Shown here piece after piece: positions 15,018 through 23,713 of a stretch of DNA of 32,114 nt. The DNA is taken from positions 1 through 32,114 of the forward strand of contig JANXWA010000016.1 in the NCBI GenBank assembly GCA_025351385.1, written 5' to 3'. The notes beneath the pieces are model-generated. The model searched no databases. It was given only the letters and a program-made list of their open reading frames with translations, and had not been told where the DNA came from. The DNA is from Acidimicrobiales bacterium (lineage in GTDB: Bacteria; Actinomycetota; Acidimicrobiia; Acidimicrobiales; RAAP-2). Position numbers and translations under genes: made by a program. Each line of letters starts with the position of its first letter. Positions within the stretch are counted from its first letter, which is position 1.

Positions 15018-17846
15018 TTAGGAGCAGCCGCTGGTTGCTCCGCACGTGGAGCACACGTAACACGAGCCGGCCCGCTGCATCGTGTTGCCGCACTGGTAGC
15101 ACATCGGTGCATCGCGCTGCTCGGATCGGTTGAGCAGCTTCGGCTCGTTCGACGGCCTCTCAGCCAGGTCCACGAGCGTCGGCTGGACGCTCGCGTTGAC
15201 CGACGGGGTGGCCTGCTCGACGACCTCGGGCAGCGTGGGCTGGATCCGCTCGCTCGTCGAGAGCACGCCCAGGTCCTCGCGCTCGCTCGGGTTCAAGTAG
15301 TCGAGCGCCAGACGTCGGAAGATGTAGTCGACGAGCGACGTGGCGATGCGCAGGTCGGCGTCGTCGGTCATGCCCGAAGGCTCGAACTTCATGTTGACGT
15401 ACTTGCGCACGTAGGTCGCGAGCGGCACGCCATGCTGCAGCCCGAGGCTGATCGAGATCGAGAAGGCGTCCATGATGCCCGCGAGGGTCGAGCCCTGCTT
15501 GGACACCTTGATGAAGACCTCGCCCGGGCGGCCGTCCTCGTACTCCCCGACAGTGACGTAGCCCTCGCAGTCGGCGACGCGGAACGAGAAGGTGGCCGAC
15601 TCGCGACGACGGGGCATGCGCTCACGCACCGCGCCGACGAGCACGTGCGAGCCCTCGGACTTGGCGAGCTCCAGAGCGGCCTCGAGCTTGTGGATCTTCG
15701 TGTAGAGCTCGGCCGCGACCGAGTCGGTCGCGGTGACCGACGACGACGACTCCCCACCGTCCTTGCGAGCCGTTGAGAGGGGTTGACCGACCTTGCAATT
15801 GTCGCGGTAGATCGCGACGGCCTTCACGCCGAGCCTCCAGGCGTCCATGTGCAGGTTCGCCACGTCCTCGATGGACGCGTCCTCTGGCATGTTGACGGTC
15901 TTGGAGATGGCACCCGAGATAAACGGTTGAACGGCACCCATCATCTTCACGTGGCCTAGGTAGTGAATCGTATTGTCGCCCATGGAGCAGGCGAAGACCG
16001 GCAAGTGCTCGGGCTTCAGTGCCGGCGCGCCAACGATCGACTTGTGCTCGTCGATGTAGGCCTCGATCGCCGAGACCTCCGCCTCGGTGTAGCCGAGCAC
16101 CCGCAGGGCGCGCGGAACAGTCTGGTTGACGATCGACATGTTGCCGCCGCCGACCAGCTTCTTGAACTTCACCAGCCCGAGGTCCGGCTCGATGCCGGTG
16201 GTGTCGCAGTCCATGAGCAGCCCGATGGTCCCTGTCGGCGCGAGCACCGATGCCTGAGCATTGCGCACACCATGGCGTGCGCCGAGGTCGACGGCCTCCT
16301 CCCAGGCGTGCTGGGCGGCCTCGAGGATCTCGCCTGGGGCCTTCGACTCGTCGATCTGATACGCAGCGTCGCGGTGCATTCGCAGGACGTCGAGCATCGG
16401 CACCGCATTCTCCGCGAAGCCCTCGTGGGGCCCCATTCGCCCGGCGGTGCGTGCACTCGTCGCGTAGGCGTGACCGGTCATCAGCGCCGTGATCGCCGCG
16501 GCCCAGGCACGACCCTCGTCGGAGTCGTAGGCGAGGCCCGAGGCCATCAGCAGCGCTCCGAGGTTGGCGTAGCCCAGTCCGAGCTGGCGGAATCGGCGAG
16601 AGTTCTCACCGATCTTCTCGGTCGGGTAGTCGGCGGCGCCGACGATGATCTCCTGGGCCGTGAAGAGGACCTCTATCGCGGCCTTGAAGGAGTCAACGTC
16701 GAAGCGCCCGTCGCCCTCGAGGAACTTCATCAGGTTCAGGCTGGCCAGATTGCAGGCCGAGTTGTCGATGTGCATGTACTCCGAGCACGGGTTCGAGCCG
16801 TTGATGCGATCGGTGTTAGACGACGTGTGCCACTTGTTGATGGTGGTGTCGAACTGCAGGCCGGGGTCGGCGCACTCCCATGCGGCGCGCGCGATCTGGC
16901 GCCACAGCTCACGGGCGCTGACGGTCTGGACGACCCGTCCGCCGTGTCGCGCCATGAGGTCCCAGTCGGCGTCGTTGAGAACCGCCTGCATGAATTCGTC
17001 CGAGACGCGCACCGAGTTGTTGGCGTTCTGGTACTGGATGGAGTGGATGTCCTTACCGTTGAGGTCCATGTCGAATCCGGCGTCGCGCAGCACGCGGGCC
17101 TTGTTCTCCTCGTTGGCCTTGCACCAGATGAACTCCTCGACGTCGGGGTGGTCCACGTCGAGGATGACCATCTTCGCCGCGCGGCGCGTCTTGCCACCGG
17201 ACTTGATCGTGCCGGCCGAGGCGTCCGCGCCGCGCATGAACGACACCGGGCCGCTGGCCGTGCCGCCGCCCTCGAGCATCTCGGCGCTCGAGCGGATCTT
17301 CGAGAGGTTGACTCCCGCGCCGGAGCCGCCCTTGAAGATGATGCCCTCCTCGGTGTACCAGTTGAGGATCGAGCGCATCGAGTCCTCGACGGCGAGGATG
17401 AAGCAGGCGCTGCCCTGCTGGGGCACGCCCTTCACACCGATGTTGAACCACACCGGGGAGTTGAAGGCGGCCTTCTGGGTGATGAGCAGGTGCTTGAGCT
17501 CGTCGCGGAAGGTCTCGGCCTCCTCGTCGTCAACGAAGTAGTCGCGCTCGACGCCCCAGGTCGTGATCGTGTCGACAATGCGGTCGACGACCTGCTTCAG
17601 ACTGGTCTCGCGCTGCGGGGTGCCCAGCGTGCCACGGAAGTACTTCTGGGCGAGGATGTTGGTCGCGTTGAACGACCAGCTCGCGGGGACCTCGACGTCC
17701 AACTGCTCGAAGGCGACCGATCCGTCGCGGAAGTTCGAGATGCGTGCGTCGCGGCGGTCCCAGACCACCTCGTCGTAGGGGTGACGGTCGTCCGTCGTGA
17801 AGAAGCGGCGAAGTCCAATTCCGAGTCGCTGAGGTGCGATAGCCAT
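15018..17846 (-). CDS. nrdJ: Vitamin B12-dependent (class II) ribonucleotide reductase
   Basis: 942 residues from the ATG at 17846 (GGGAC upstream); an ATG at 17888 would add 14 residues. It reduces ribonucleotides to deoxyribonucleotides using adenosylcobalamin instead of a di-iron radical, so it works with or without oxygen. Visible hallmarks: GSACFILAVEDSMRSIL with the first redox cysteine, GSNPCSEYMH with the N-x-C-x-E active site, NSACNLASLNL, LMDCDTTGIEP, and a C-terminal redox/zinc tail with CYQCGNTMQ, CYVCSTCG and final TSGCS. Length is normal for actinobacterial NrdJ. A sigma70-type promoter and two NrdR-type boxes lie upstream. No nrdR gene is in the window. Confidence 0.96.
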   Translation of the reverse strand: MAIAPQRLGIGLRRFFTTDDRHPYDEVVWDRRDARISNFRDGSVAFEQLDVEVPASWSFNATNILAQKYFRGTLGTPQRETSLKQVVDRIVDTITTWGVERDYFVDDEEAETFRDELKHLLITQKAAFNSPVWFNIGVKGVPQQGSACFILAVEDSMRSILNWYTEEGIIFKGGSGAGVNLSKIRSSAEMLEGGGTASGPVSFMRGADASAGTIKSGGKTRRAAKMVILDVDHPDVEEFIWCKANEENKARVLRDAGFDMDLNGKDIHSIQYQNANNSVRVSDEFMQAVLNDADWDLMARHGGRVVQTVSARELWRQIARAAWECADPGLQFDTTINKWHTSSNTDRINGSNPCSEYMHIDNSACNLASLNLMKFLEGDGRFDVDSFKAAIEVLFTAQEIIVGAADYPTEKIGENSRRFRQLGLGYANLGALLMASGLAYDSDEGRAWAAAITALMTGHAYATSARTAGRMGPHEGFAENAVPMLDVLRMHRDAAYQIDESKAPGEILEAAQHAWEEAVDLGARHGVRNAQASVLAPTGTIGLLMDCDTTGIEPDLGLVKFKKLVGGGNMSIVNQTVPRALRVLGYTEAEVSAIEAYIDEHKSIVGAPALKPEHLPVFACSMGDNTIHYLGHVKMMGAVQPFISGAISKTVNMPEDASIEDVANLHMDAWRLGVKAVAIYRDNCKVGQPLSTARKDGGESSSSVTATDSVAAELYTKIHKLEAALELAKSEGSHVLVGAVRERMPRRRESATFSFRVADCEGYVTVGEYEDGRPGEVFIKVSKQGSTLAGIMDAFSISISLGLQHGVPLATYVRKYVNMKFEPSGMTDDADLRIATSLVDYIFRRLALDYLNPSEREDLGVLSTSERIQPTLPEVVEQATPSVNASVQPTLVDLAERPSNEPKLLNRSEQRDAPMCYQCGNTMQRAGSCYVCSTCGATSGCS

Positions 17847-17942
17847 GTCAATTGTCCCTTTTCTTTCCGAATCCGACACTGCGTCCATGCCTCTGGCGCC
17901 GATTGGGTCGGGAAGTCGAGGTTAGTGCGTCCCGGCCCCCAG

Positions 17943-17958
17943 CCACAAGATGTAGTGG
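17943..17958. promoter_or_regulatory. NrdR box, nrdJ-proximal copy
   Basis: CCACAAGATGTAGTGG agrees with the NrdR consensus ACACWATATATWGTGT at 12 of 16 positions, including the CWA, central AT and WGTG elements. It lies about 31 bases centre to centre from a second box, the usual three-helical-turn spacing for NrdR, the ATP/dATP-sensing repressor of ribonucleotide reductase genes. Confidence 0.7.
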
Positions 17959-17973
17959 TCAAACCACTTCCCG

Positions 17974-17989
17974 TCGCAAGATGCTGTGT
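17974..17989. promoter_or_regulatory. NrdR box, promoter-proximal copy
   Basis: TCGCAAGATGCTGTGT shares CAAGATG and TGTG with the other box at exactly 31 bases offset and matches the NrdR consensus at 11 of 16 positions. It starts immediately after the -10 element of the predicted nrdJ promoter, so a bound repressor would cover the transcription start. Confidence 0.62.
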
Positions 17990-17990
17990 C

Positions 17991-18019
17991 ATTACAGCAC
18001 TGTAATTAGACCGCGTCAA
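17991..18019 (-). promoter_or_regulatory. nrdJ promoter
   Basis: On the minus strand, TTGACG (18014-18019), a 17-base spacer, and TGTAAT (17991-17996) form a near-consensus sigma70 promoter. The start would fall near 17984, giving a leader of about 138 bases before the nrdJ ATG. The -10 lies inside the 16-base palindrome ATTACAGCACTGTAAT (17991-18006; 7-base arms, 2-base centre), which may be a further operator. Confidence 0.6.
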
Positions 18020-18103
18020 CTCTATTTTAGCGATTTCTCGATAATTCTCTCGCTCGAAACCCAGGTCCCAGTAACTGCAGCGATTCTCACTAGCCTGACC
18101 CCC

Positions 18104-19579
18104 GTGGAACTCGTCCTCGCCCTAGACGCCGGCACCTCCGGGGTGCGCACGGTCGCCTTCGACCACCGGGCCCGCGTCGTCGACGGCGCCTACCGCGAGC
18201 TGACCCAGCACTTCCCCCGTCCCGGCGAGGTCGAACACGACGCCGCCGAGATCGCCGACCTCGCCGTGGCGACCCTGCGCGAGGTCGCCAACCGCGTCCA
18301 CCATGACGGCCACCACGTCGCCACGGTCGGGATCACCAACCAACGTGAGACGACGATCGCCTTCGATCGCGAGAGTGGACACCTCCCCCACCACGCCCTC
18401 GTCTGGCAGGACCGTCGCACGTCGCCCTACTGCGAGCGACTCGAGGCGGCCGGCCACGGTCCGCTGGTGCGCGCGACGACCGGCCTCGTGCTCGACCCGT
18501 ACTTCTCAGCGACGAAGATGCGCTGGTTCCTGGACCACGCCCACATGGACGCCCTCGCGGCGCCGAGCTTCGCCACGGTCGACACGTGGCTCGCGTGGTG
18601 GCTCACCGGCGGCGTCGACGGTGGCACCTTCGTCACCGAGCCGTCAAACGCCTCGCGCACGATGTTGATGGACTTGGGGACGCTCGACTGGTCGCCGGCA
18701 ATGACCGAGCTGTTCGACGTCGACGAGGGGATGCTCGCCGACATCCTGCCCTCGACCACCACGTTCGGCACGATCAGTGCCGAGGTCGTGCCCGAGCTCG
18801 GGGGCGTCGCCGTCACGGGGATCCTCGGCGATCAGCAGTCGGCGCTCTTCGGCCAGGCCTGCTTCTCACCCGGCGTCGTCAAGGCCACCTACGGCACCGG
18901 CGCCTTCGTCCTGGCCAACGTGGGCGACAGCGACCCGGGGGTCTTCGACGGGTTGGTCACCACCGTCGCCTGGGACCTCGGCGCATTCGGACCGGCCGCG
19001 TACGCGGTGGAGGGATCGGCCTTCGTCGCCGGGGCGGCGGTGCAGTGGCTGCGTGACGAGCTCGGCTTCCTAACGAGCGCGGCCGACCTCGAAGCGCTGG
19101 CCAGCAGCGTGCCCGACAGCGGTGGCGTGCAGTTCGTGCCGGCCTTCACCGGCCTCGGCTCGCCATTCTGGCGTGCCGGAGCGCGCGGCTCGATCAGCGG
19201 TCTCAGTCGCGGCGCCGGGCGCGGCCACGTCGCGCGCGCGCTCGTCGAGGCGCTCGCCTACCAGGTGCGCGCCATGACCGACGCGTTCGCGCAAGGCGGC
19301 ATCGCGCTGCGCGAGGTGCGCGCCGACGGAGGCGCGGCGGCGATGGACCTCCTGATGGAACTCCAGGCGACGAACTCCCGCCTGCCCGTACTGCGCAGCT
19401 CCTCACTCGAGGCGACCGCGCGCGGCGCCGCGACCGTCGCCGGGCTCGAGATCGGACTGTGGGGCTCACTCGACGAGCTCGCCGGACTCTGGGAGTGCGA
19501 TCGACGCTTCGAACCCGACGAGCCGACCTTCGCGGACCTCGGCTACGCGGCGTGGCGAAGGGCTGTCGAACGCTCGTAG
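18104..19579 (+). CDS. glpK: Glycerol kinase
   Basis: 491 residues from the GTG at 18104; the open frame upstream is not family-like. FGGY kinase features: N-terminal phosphate loop LALDAGTSGVRTVAFD, GITNQRETTIAFD with the Arg-Glu pair that binds glycerol, WQDRRT, LDPYFSATKMRW with the substrate-contact Tyr, and GDQQSALFGQ with the catalytic Asp, followed by KATYGTGAFVLAN. It phosphorylates glycerol to glycerol-3-phosphate. No Shine-Dalgarno sequence precedes the GTG, but a TANNNT-type -10 (TAGCCT, 18091-18096) ends 7 bases before it, so a leaderless transcript is possible. It is divergent from nrdJ. Confidence 0.9.
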   Translation: MELVLALDAGTSGVRTVAFDHRARVVDGAYRELTQHFPRPGEVEHDAAEIADLAVATLREVANRVHHDGHHVATVGITNQRETTIAFDRESGHLPHHALVWQDRRTSPYCERLEAAGHGPLVRATTGLVLDPYFSATKMRWFLDHAHMDALAAPSFATVDTWLAWWLTGGVDGGTFVTEPSNASRTMLMDLGTLDWSPAMTELFDVDEGMLADILPSTTTFGTISAEVVPELGGVAVTGILGDQQSALFGQACFSPGVVKATYGTGAFVLANVGDSDPGVFDGLVTTVAWDLGAFGPAAYAVEGSAFVAGAAVQWLRDELGFLTSAADLEALASSVPDSGGVQFVPAFTGLGSPFWRAGARGSISGLSRGAGRGHVARALVEALAYQVRAMTDAFAQGGIALREVRADGGAAAMDLLMELQATNSRLPVLRSSSLEATARGAATVAGLEIGLWGSLDELAGLWECDRRFEPDEPTFADLGYAAWRRAVERS

Positions 19580-19617
19580 GAGCGGTAGTTTCTTAGCACG
19601 AGCAACCGGGGGGAATC

Positions 19618-20490
19618 GTGGAGAGTCTGACGTCCAAGGTGGTGCGCGAGGGTCTGTCGTTCGGCGAGAGCCCGCGGTGGCACGACGGTCGGCTGTGGTA
19701 CTCGGACTTCTATCGCCACGGCGTCTTCTCGATGGACGCCGACGGCTGGCACGAGCGTCTGGAGCACCCGGTGCCCGGCCAGCCGTCGGGCCTCGGCTGG
19801 CTGCCTGACGGCGACCTCCTTTGCGTCTCGGCAACCGACCACCGGGTGTTGCGCTTCGGCCCTGACGGCGAGTCGGTCTTCACCAACATCGCCGAGTACT
19901 GCGGCTTCTGGGCCAATGACATGGTCGTGTCGGCGAGCGGCCACAGCTACGTGGGCAACTTCGGATTCGACCTGCACGCGGTGCTGCGAACTGGCCAGTT
20001 GCCCCTCCCCGCACCAACCACCAACGTCGTCGTCATCAACCCCGTCGGGCGGGTCATTCAGGTGGTTCCCGACATGTCGTTCCCCAACGGCTCGGTGATC
20101 TCCCCCGACGGCGCGACCCTGATCGTCGGTGAGACCATGACGAATCGCTTGAGCGCCTTCACGATCGACGTCGACGGAACGCTGCGCGACCAGCGCGTAT
20201 GGGCGCAGCTCGACTTCGTCTTCAACGACGGGATGTGCCTGGACGCCGACGGCCAGATCTGGCTGGCCAACGCGATCACGAACCAATGCTTGCGAGTGCA
20301 GGAGGGAGGCGTCGTCACGGGCGTCGTGACGACGTGTGAGACCGCCTTCGCGTGCATGCTCGGCGGCGACGACGGGCGCACCCTCTACGTGATGACCGCC
20401 CCGTCCAGCGACCCACTCGAGATCGCCCAAGTCACGCTCGGCAAGATCGAGACCGCGGAGGTGGCCACTCCCGGCGCTGGGCTACCGTGA
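19618..20490 (+). CDS. SMP-30/gluconolactonase family protein
   Basis: 290 residues from the GTG at 19618, preceded by GGGGGGAA. It is a six-bladed beta-propeller of the SMP-30/gluconolaconase-like family. Likely metal ligands: Glu in LSFGESPRWHDG (about residue 17), Asn in MSFPNGSVISPDG, and Asp in FVFNDGMCLDADG; WANDMVV supplies a substrate-site Asn. Characterised members hydrolyse sugar lactones or related esters, but the substrate here is unknown. The stop overlaps the start of the DUF1254 gene (GTGA), so the two are coupled. Confidence 0.88.
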   Translation: MESLTSKVVREGLSFGESPRWHDGRLWYSDFYRHGVFSMDADGWHERLEHPVPGQPSGLGWLPDGDLLCVSATDHRVLRFGPDGESVFTNIAEYCGFWANDMVVSASGHSYVGNFGFDLHAVLRTGQLPLPAPTTNVVVINPVGRVIQVVPDMSFPNGSVISPDGATLIVGETMTNRLSAFTIDVDGTLRDQRVWAQLDFVFNDGMCLDADGQIWLANAITNQCLRVQEGGVVTGVVTTCETAFACMLGGDDGRTLYVMTAPSSDPLEIAQVTLGKIETAEVATPGAGLP

Positions 20491-21821
20491 CCCTCGATCC
20501 GACGCTGTCGCGCTCCGAGCTGGACCGGATTGCGCTCGACGCGTACCTGTACTTCTATCCCCTCGTCCTCATGGAGACGACGCGACTGGCGACGACCAAC
20601 TGATCGTACGGCGAGCGCGCCGGCGTCGGACCGATGGGCACGCTGGCCCATTCGAGGGCCTTCCCACCGGCGCACTTTCTAACGGTCGTGCGCCCCAACT
20701 TCGACACGCTCTACACGACGGCGTGGCTCGACCTCACGAACGGTCCCTACGTCATCGCGCTGCCGGCGATGGAGGGCCGATTCTTCATGCTCCCTCTCTA
20801 CGACATGTGGACCGACGTGTTCGCCTCACCGGGCACCCGCACGAACGGCACCGCCGCCTTCACCATCGCGATCTGCGCACCAGAGTGGCGCGGCACGCTG
20901 CCCGAGGGCGTCGCGCGTATCGACGCGACGACGCGCCGGGTCTGGGTCATCGGTCGGACCGAGACCAGGGGACCGGCGGACTACGGTGCCGTTCACGCGC
21001 TCCAGGACGCGATGGCGATGGCGCCACTCGCCACCTGGCCGCACTTTGCGCCGCCCCCCGACGACAAGGACCCGTCGCTCGACACGAAGACGCCGCCGAT
21101 GCGAAAGGTCGACCAGATGTCGAGCGCCGAGTTCTTCGCGACCGCCGCGCGCCTGGTCGCGACCGAGCGGCCCCACGCCACCGACTGGGGCATGGTGACC
21201 CGCCTCGCGCGCGTCGGGCTACGCGTCGGCGAGCCGTTCGCCGTGCAGGCCCAGTCGGGCCCCGTCATCGAGGCCTTCACTGGGGCACCCGGCGCGGCAC
21301 AGCGCGAGATGGCGTCGCGCGCACGCGCAGTCGCCCCCTCGGTCGACGGATGGATCGCCTCGGGTGAGCTCGGCGTCTACGCCAACAACTACCTAAGGCG
21401 TGCGATGACGGCGCGCTGGGGTCTCGGCGCCAATCCGCCCGAGGAGTCGATCTACCCGAACCTCGAGCGCGACGCGCAGGGCTCGACGCTCGACGGGACC
21501 TACCGCTACCTGCTGCGCTTCGAGGCCGGCGGCCTCCCACCGGTCGACGCGTTCTGGTCACTCACGGTCTACGACCGCCAGGGCTTCCACGTCGCCAACG
21601 AGATCGACCGCTTCGCGTTGGGTGACCGTGACGAGCTCATCTACGGCGCCGACGGCTCGCTGGAGATCCTGCTCGCCCACGAACGGCCGAGCGACGAGTG
21701 GGTCGCCAACTGGCTACCGGTCCCCGCCGAGGGCTTCATGGTGACGCTGCGCCTCTACCTGCCCCGTGAGGACGCCGTCACGCAACGCTGGACGGCACCG
21801 GCGGCCGTGCGGCTCGGCTAG
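20487..21821 (+). pseudogene. DUF1254/DUF1214 protein gene with an in-frame TGA
   Basis: Read from the GTG at 20487 (4-base GTGA overlap with the SMP-30 gene) the frame encodes a normal-length DUF1254-DUF1214 protein of about 444 codons, except for a TGA at 20601-20603. The 38 codons before it carry the family N-terminus (LDAYLYFYPLVLMETTRL, then ATTN). In the same frame after it come SYGERAGVGPMGTLAHSRAF, VVRPNFDTLYTTAWLDL and FASPGTRTNG (DUF1254), and PPVDAFWSLTVYDRQG (DUF1214). Everything downstream is intact to 21821. Explanations: a nonsense mutation, a sequencing error (TGG to TGA), or reinitiation at the ATG at 20634, giving 395 residues. The family has no settled biochemical function. 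Confidence 0.75.
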
Positions 21822-23021
21822 CTAGTCGAGCTTCGTCAGCGCCCTCTTCAGGTTGCGCACGGCCTGGTGCGTGCGCAGCTCGTTCTCGATCAGCGCGAAG
21901 CGCACGTGGCCGTCGCCGCCCCCGCCGAAGCCGACGCCCGGGCTGGTCGCCACGTCCGCCTCCTCGATGAGGAACTTGGAGAACTCCAGCGAGCTCATCT
22001 CGCGGTAAGGCTCGGGGATCGGCGCCCAGACGAACATCGAACCGCGCGGCGTCGTCACCGGCCAGCCGATGCGCGCGAGGCCCTCGATCAGGGTGTCACG
22101 ACGGGACTGGTAGATCACGCGCAGCTCTTCGGGGTAGTCGACGGCCTCATTCATCGCCACAATCGCCGCGATCTGTACCGGCTGGAAGGTGCCGTAGTCG
22201 AGGTAGCTCTTCAGCTTGGTCAGCGCCGCCACGATCTCGGCGTTGCCGACCATGAAGCCGACGCGCCAGCCCGCCATCGAGAACGACTTCGTGAGCGTGT
22301 AGAGCTCGACGCAGCACTCCCGGGCGCGCGGCACCTGGAGGATCGAGGGCGGCCGGTAGCCGTCGAAGCCGAGGTCGGCGTAGGCGAAGTCGTGGCAGAT
22401 CACGATCCCGTGCTCGAGGGCGAAGCCGACCAGGCGCTCCATGAATGCCAGGTCCACGCACGCACTCGTGGGATTGTGTGGGAAGGAGCAGATGATGGCT
22501 CGGGGCTTCACGACGGCCCCCTCCCACGCGGCGACGAGCCCGTCGAAGAAGTCGTCACCGGGGTCGTTGGTGCTGGTGCCCGGGTCGTGCATGGGCACGG
22601 TGATCACAGTCGCCCCGGCGAAACCGGGGCCGGCGAGGTGGATCGGGTAGCTCGGGCTCGGCACGATGGCGCTGTCACCCGGACCGAGCAGGACCCACAT
22701 CAGGTGGGTCAGGCCCTCCTTGGCGCCGATGGTCGTCACCACCTCGGTGTCGGGGTCGAGGTCGACGTCGAAGAGGCTCTTGTAGCGCGTGGCAATCGCG
22801 AGGCGGAGGTTGGGGATGCCGCGACTGGCGCTGTAGCGGTGATTGCGCGGGTTGCGCGCGGCCTCGGCCAGTTTGGCGACCGCCACGTCGGGGCTCGGCA
22901 GGTCGGGGTTCCCGAAGCCGAAGTCGATCACGTCGCGCCCCGCGGCGCGCGCCTCGGCCTTCAGTCCGTTGATCTGGGCGAAGACGTAGGGCGGCAGTCC
23001 GTTGATGCGGCGAAATTCCAT
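21822..23021 (-). CDS. alaC: Alanine/glutamate-pyruvate aminotransferase, AlaC-like
   Basis: 399 residues, PLP fold type I. It follows E. coli AlaC closely along its length: RINGLPPYVF at the N-terminus, DFGFGNPDLPSP, HRYSASRGIPNLR, VPSPSYPIHL, FPHNPTSACVDL, CHDFAYADLGFDGY, and TLTKSFSMAGWRVGF with the PLP lysine; the end matches VRFALIEN. It makes alanine from pyruvate with glutamate as donor. It begins 17 bases after the LLM oxidoreductase gene and ends immediately beside the convergent DUF1254 gene, with no base between the two stop codons. Confidence 0.87.
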   Translation of the reverse strand: MEFRRINGLPPYVFAQINGLKAEARAAGRDVIDFGFGNPDLPSPDVAVAKLAEAARNPRNHRYSASRGIPNLRLAIATRYKSLFDVDLDPDTEVVTTIGAKEGLTHLMWVLLGPGDSAIVPSPSYPIHLAGPGFAGATVITVPMHDPGTSTNDPGDDFFDGLVAAWEGAVVKPRAIICSFPHNPTSACVDLAFMERLVGFALEHGIVICHDFAYADLGFDGYRPPSILQVPRARECCVELYTLTKSFSMAGWRVGFMVGNAEIVAALTKLKSYLDYGTFQPVQIAAIVAMNEAVDYPEELRVIYQSRRDTLIEGLARIGWPVTTPRGSMFVWAPIPEPYREMSSLEFSKFLIEEADVATSPGVGFGGGGDGHVRFALIENELRTHQAVRNLKRALTKLD

Positions 23022-23038
23022 CGTTGCAATTTACTTAG

Positions 23039-23713
23039 TCATCGAGTCGAGCGCCATTCACCCAATGCGCCGATCGGCGCGTCCGGGCTGAGGATCGCCC
23101 ACGTCGCTCCGGCGAGGGCCAGTCCGTCGAGGCGCTGGCCCAGTTCCGTTGGCACCGGGCCGGCCCAGTTCACCGGACCGCGCTGGGCCACTTCCCGCAG
23201 CCGCTCGTCGTCGACGTTCCAGAGGTTCACCGTGGCGCCGAGCTCGCGCGCCAGCTCGTTGGTCGCCTCGGCCCCGGCCCCGATCCACACCGGCATCGTC
23301 GGCAGGAGGGCGAGGGCCGCCTCTCGGATCAGGGTCCGTCGGGCGTCGGGCGAGAGCGACGCCAATCCGTAGGCCTCGTTCTCGGGGGCCGAGAGGTGGT
23401 CACCGGCGCCGAGCGCCGCGATGACCCGACCCGGGGCGATTCGCTCCAGGGTCCGGAACTGGCCCACCAGGTGCTCGGTGCCAACGAGCCCGACGCGTGC
23501 GACGAGCGGTCCGACGACGAGCCCTTCGTGTCGCCGGGCGATCGCCGCGAGCAGCGGGAACGGGGCGAGCGACGGACGCAGCGGCGAGCCTATGGGCCAG
23601 AGGTGGTCGTAGGCGAAGACGCCGTCGAGCCCGCAGCGCGCGGCCTCGTCAGCGAGGGCGAACGCGTCGTCGCCCCCGCTGCGAAAGGTCGGCAGCAGGA
23701 CGCCCAGTCTCAC
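23039..23713 (-). CDS. Short LLM-class flavin/F420-type oxidoreductase
   Basis: 224 residues from the GTG at 23713, inside the stop of the ROK kinase gene (GTGA overlap). Luciferase-like motifs: VRLGVLLPTF, ADEAARCGLDGVFAYDHLWP, GPLVARVGLVGTEHLVGQF, ERIAPGRVIAALGAGDHLSAP, and a C-terminal LAGATWAIL strand. It is shorter than most LLM enzymes (280-340 residues), with the middle barrel segment reduced. Coupling to a sugar kinase makes a sugar-phosphate substrate, as in F420-dependent glucose-6-phosphate dehydrogenase, a possibility, but the sequence alone does not show this. Confidence 0.8.
   Translation of the reverse strand: MRLGVLLPTFRSGGDDAFALADEAARCGLDGVFAYDHLWPIGSPLRPSLAPFPLLAAIARRHEGLVVGPLVARVGLVGTEHLVGQFRTLERIAPGRVIAALGAGDHLSAPENEAYGLASLSPDARRTLIREAALALLPTMPVWIGAGAEATNELARELGATVNLWNVDDERLREVAQRGPVNWAGPVPTELGQRLDGLALAGATWAILSPDAPIGALGEWRSTR

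Noticed and set aside
15963-18005. A 680-codon plus-strand frame opposite nrdJ
   Set aside because: It is a shadow of nrdJ caused by high GC and codon bias; its translation is low-complexity and rich in Val, Arg, Asp and Gly with no domain, while nrdJ motifs are complete.
17847-18103. Cobalamin riboswitch upstream of nrdJ
   Set aside because: The leader lacks the conserved B12-box core and is too short for the full aptamer; NrdR-type boxes explain the region better.
20601-20640. Selenocysteine insertion at the TGA of the DUF1254 gene
   Set aside because: GC-rich sequence after the TGA can fold in several ways, but no convincing SECIS is visible, the family is not known to hold selenoproteins, and no selenocysteine genes are present in the window.
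21867-23372. A 501-codon plus-strand frame opposite alaC and the LLM gene
   Set aside because: It crosses two real genes in antisense and has no recognisable domain.
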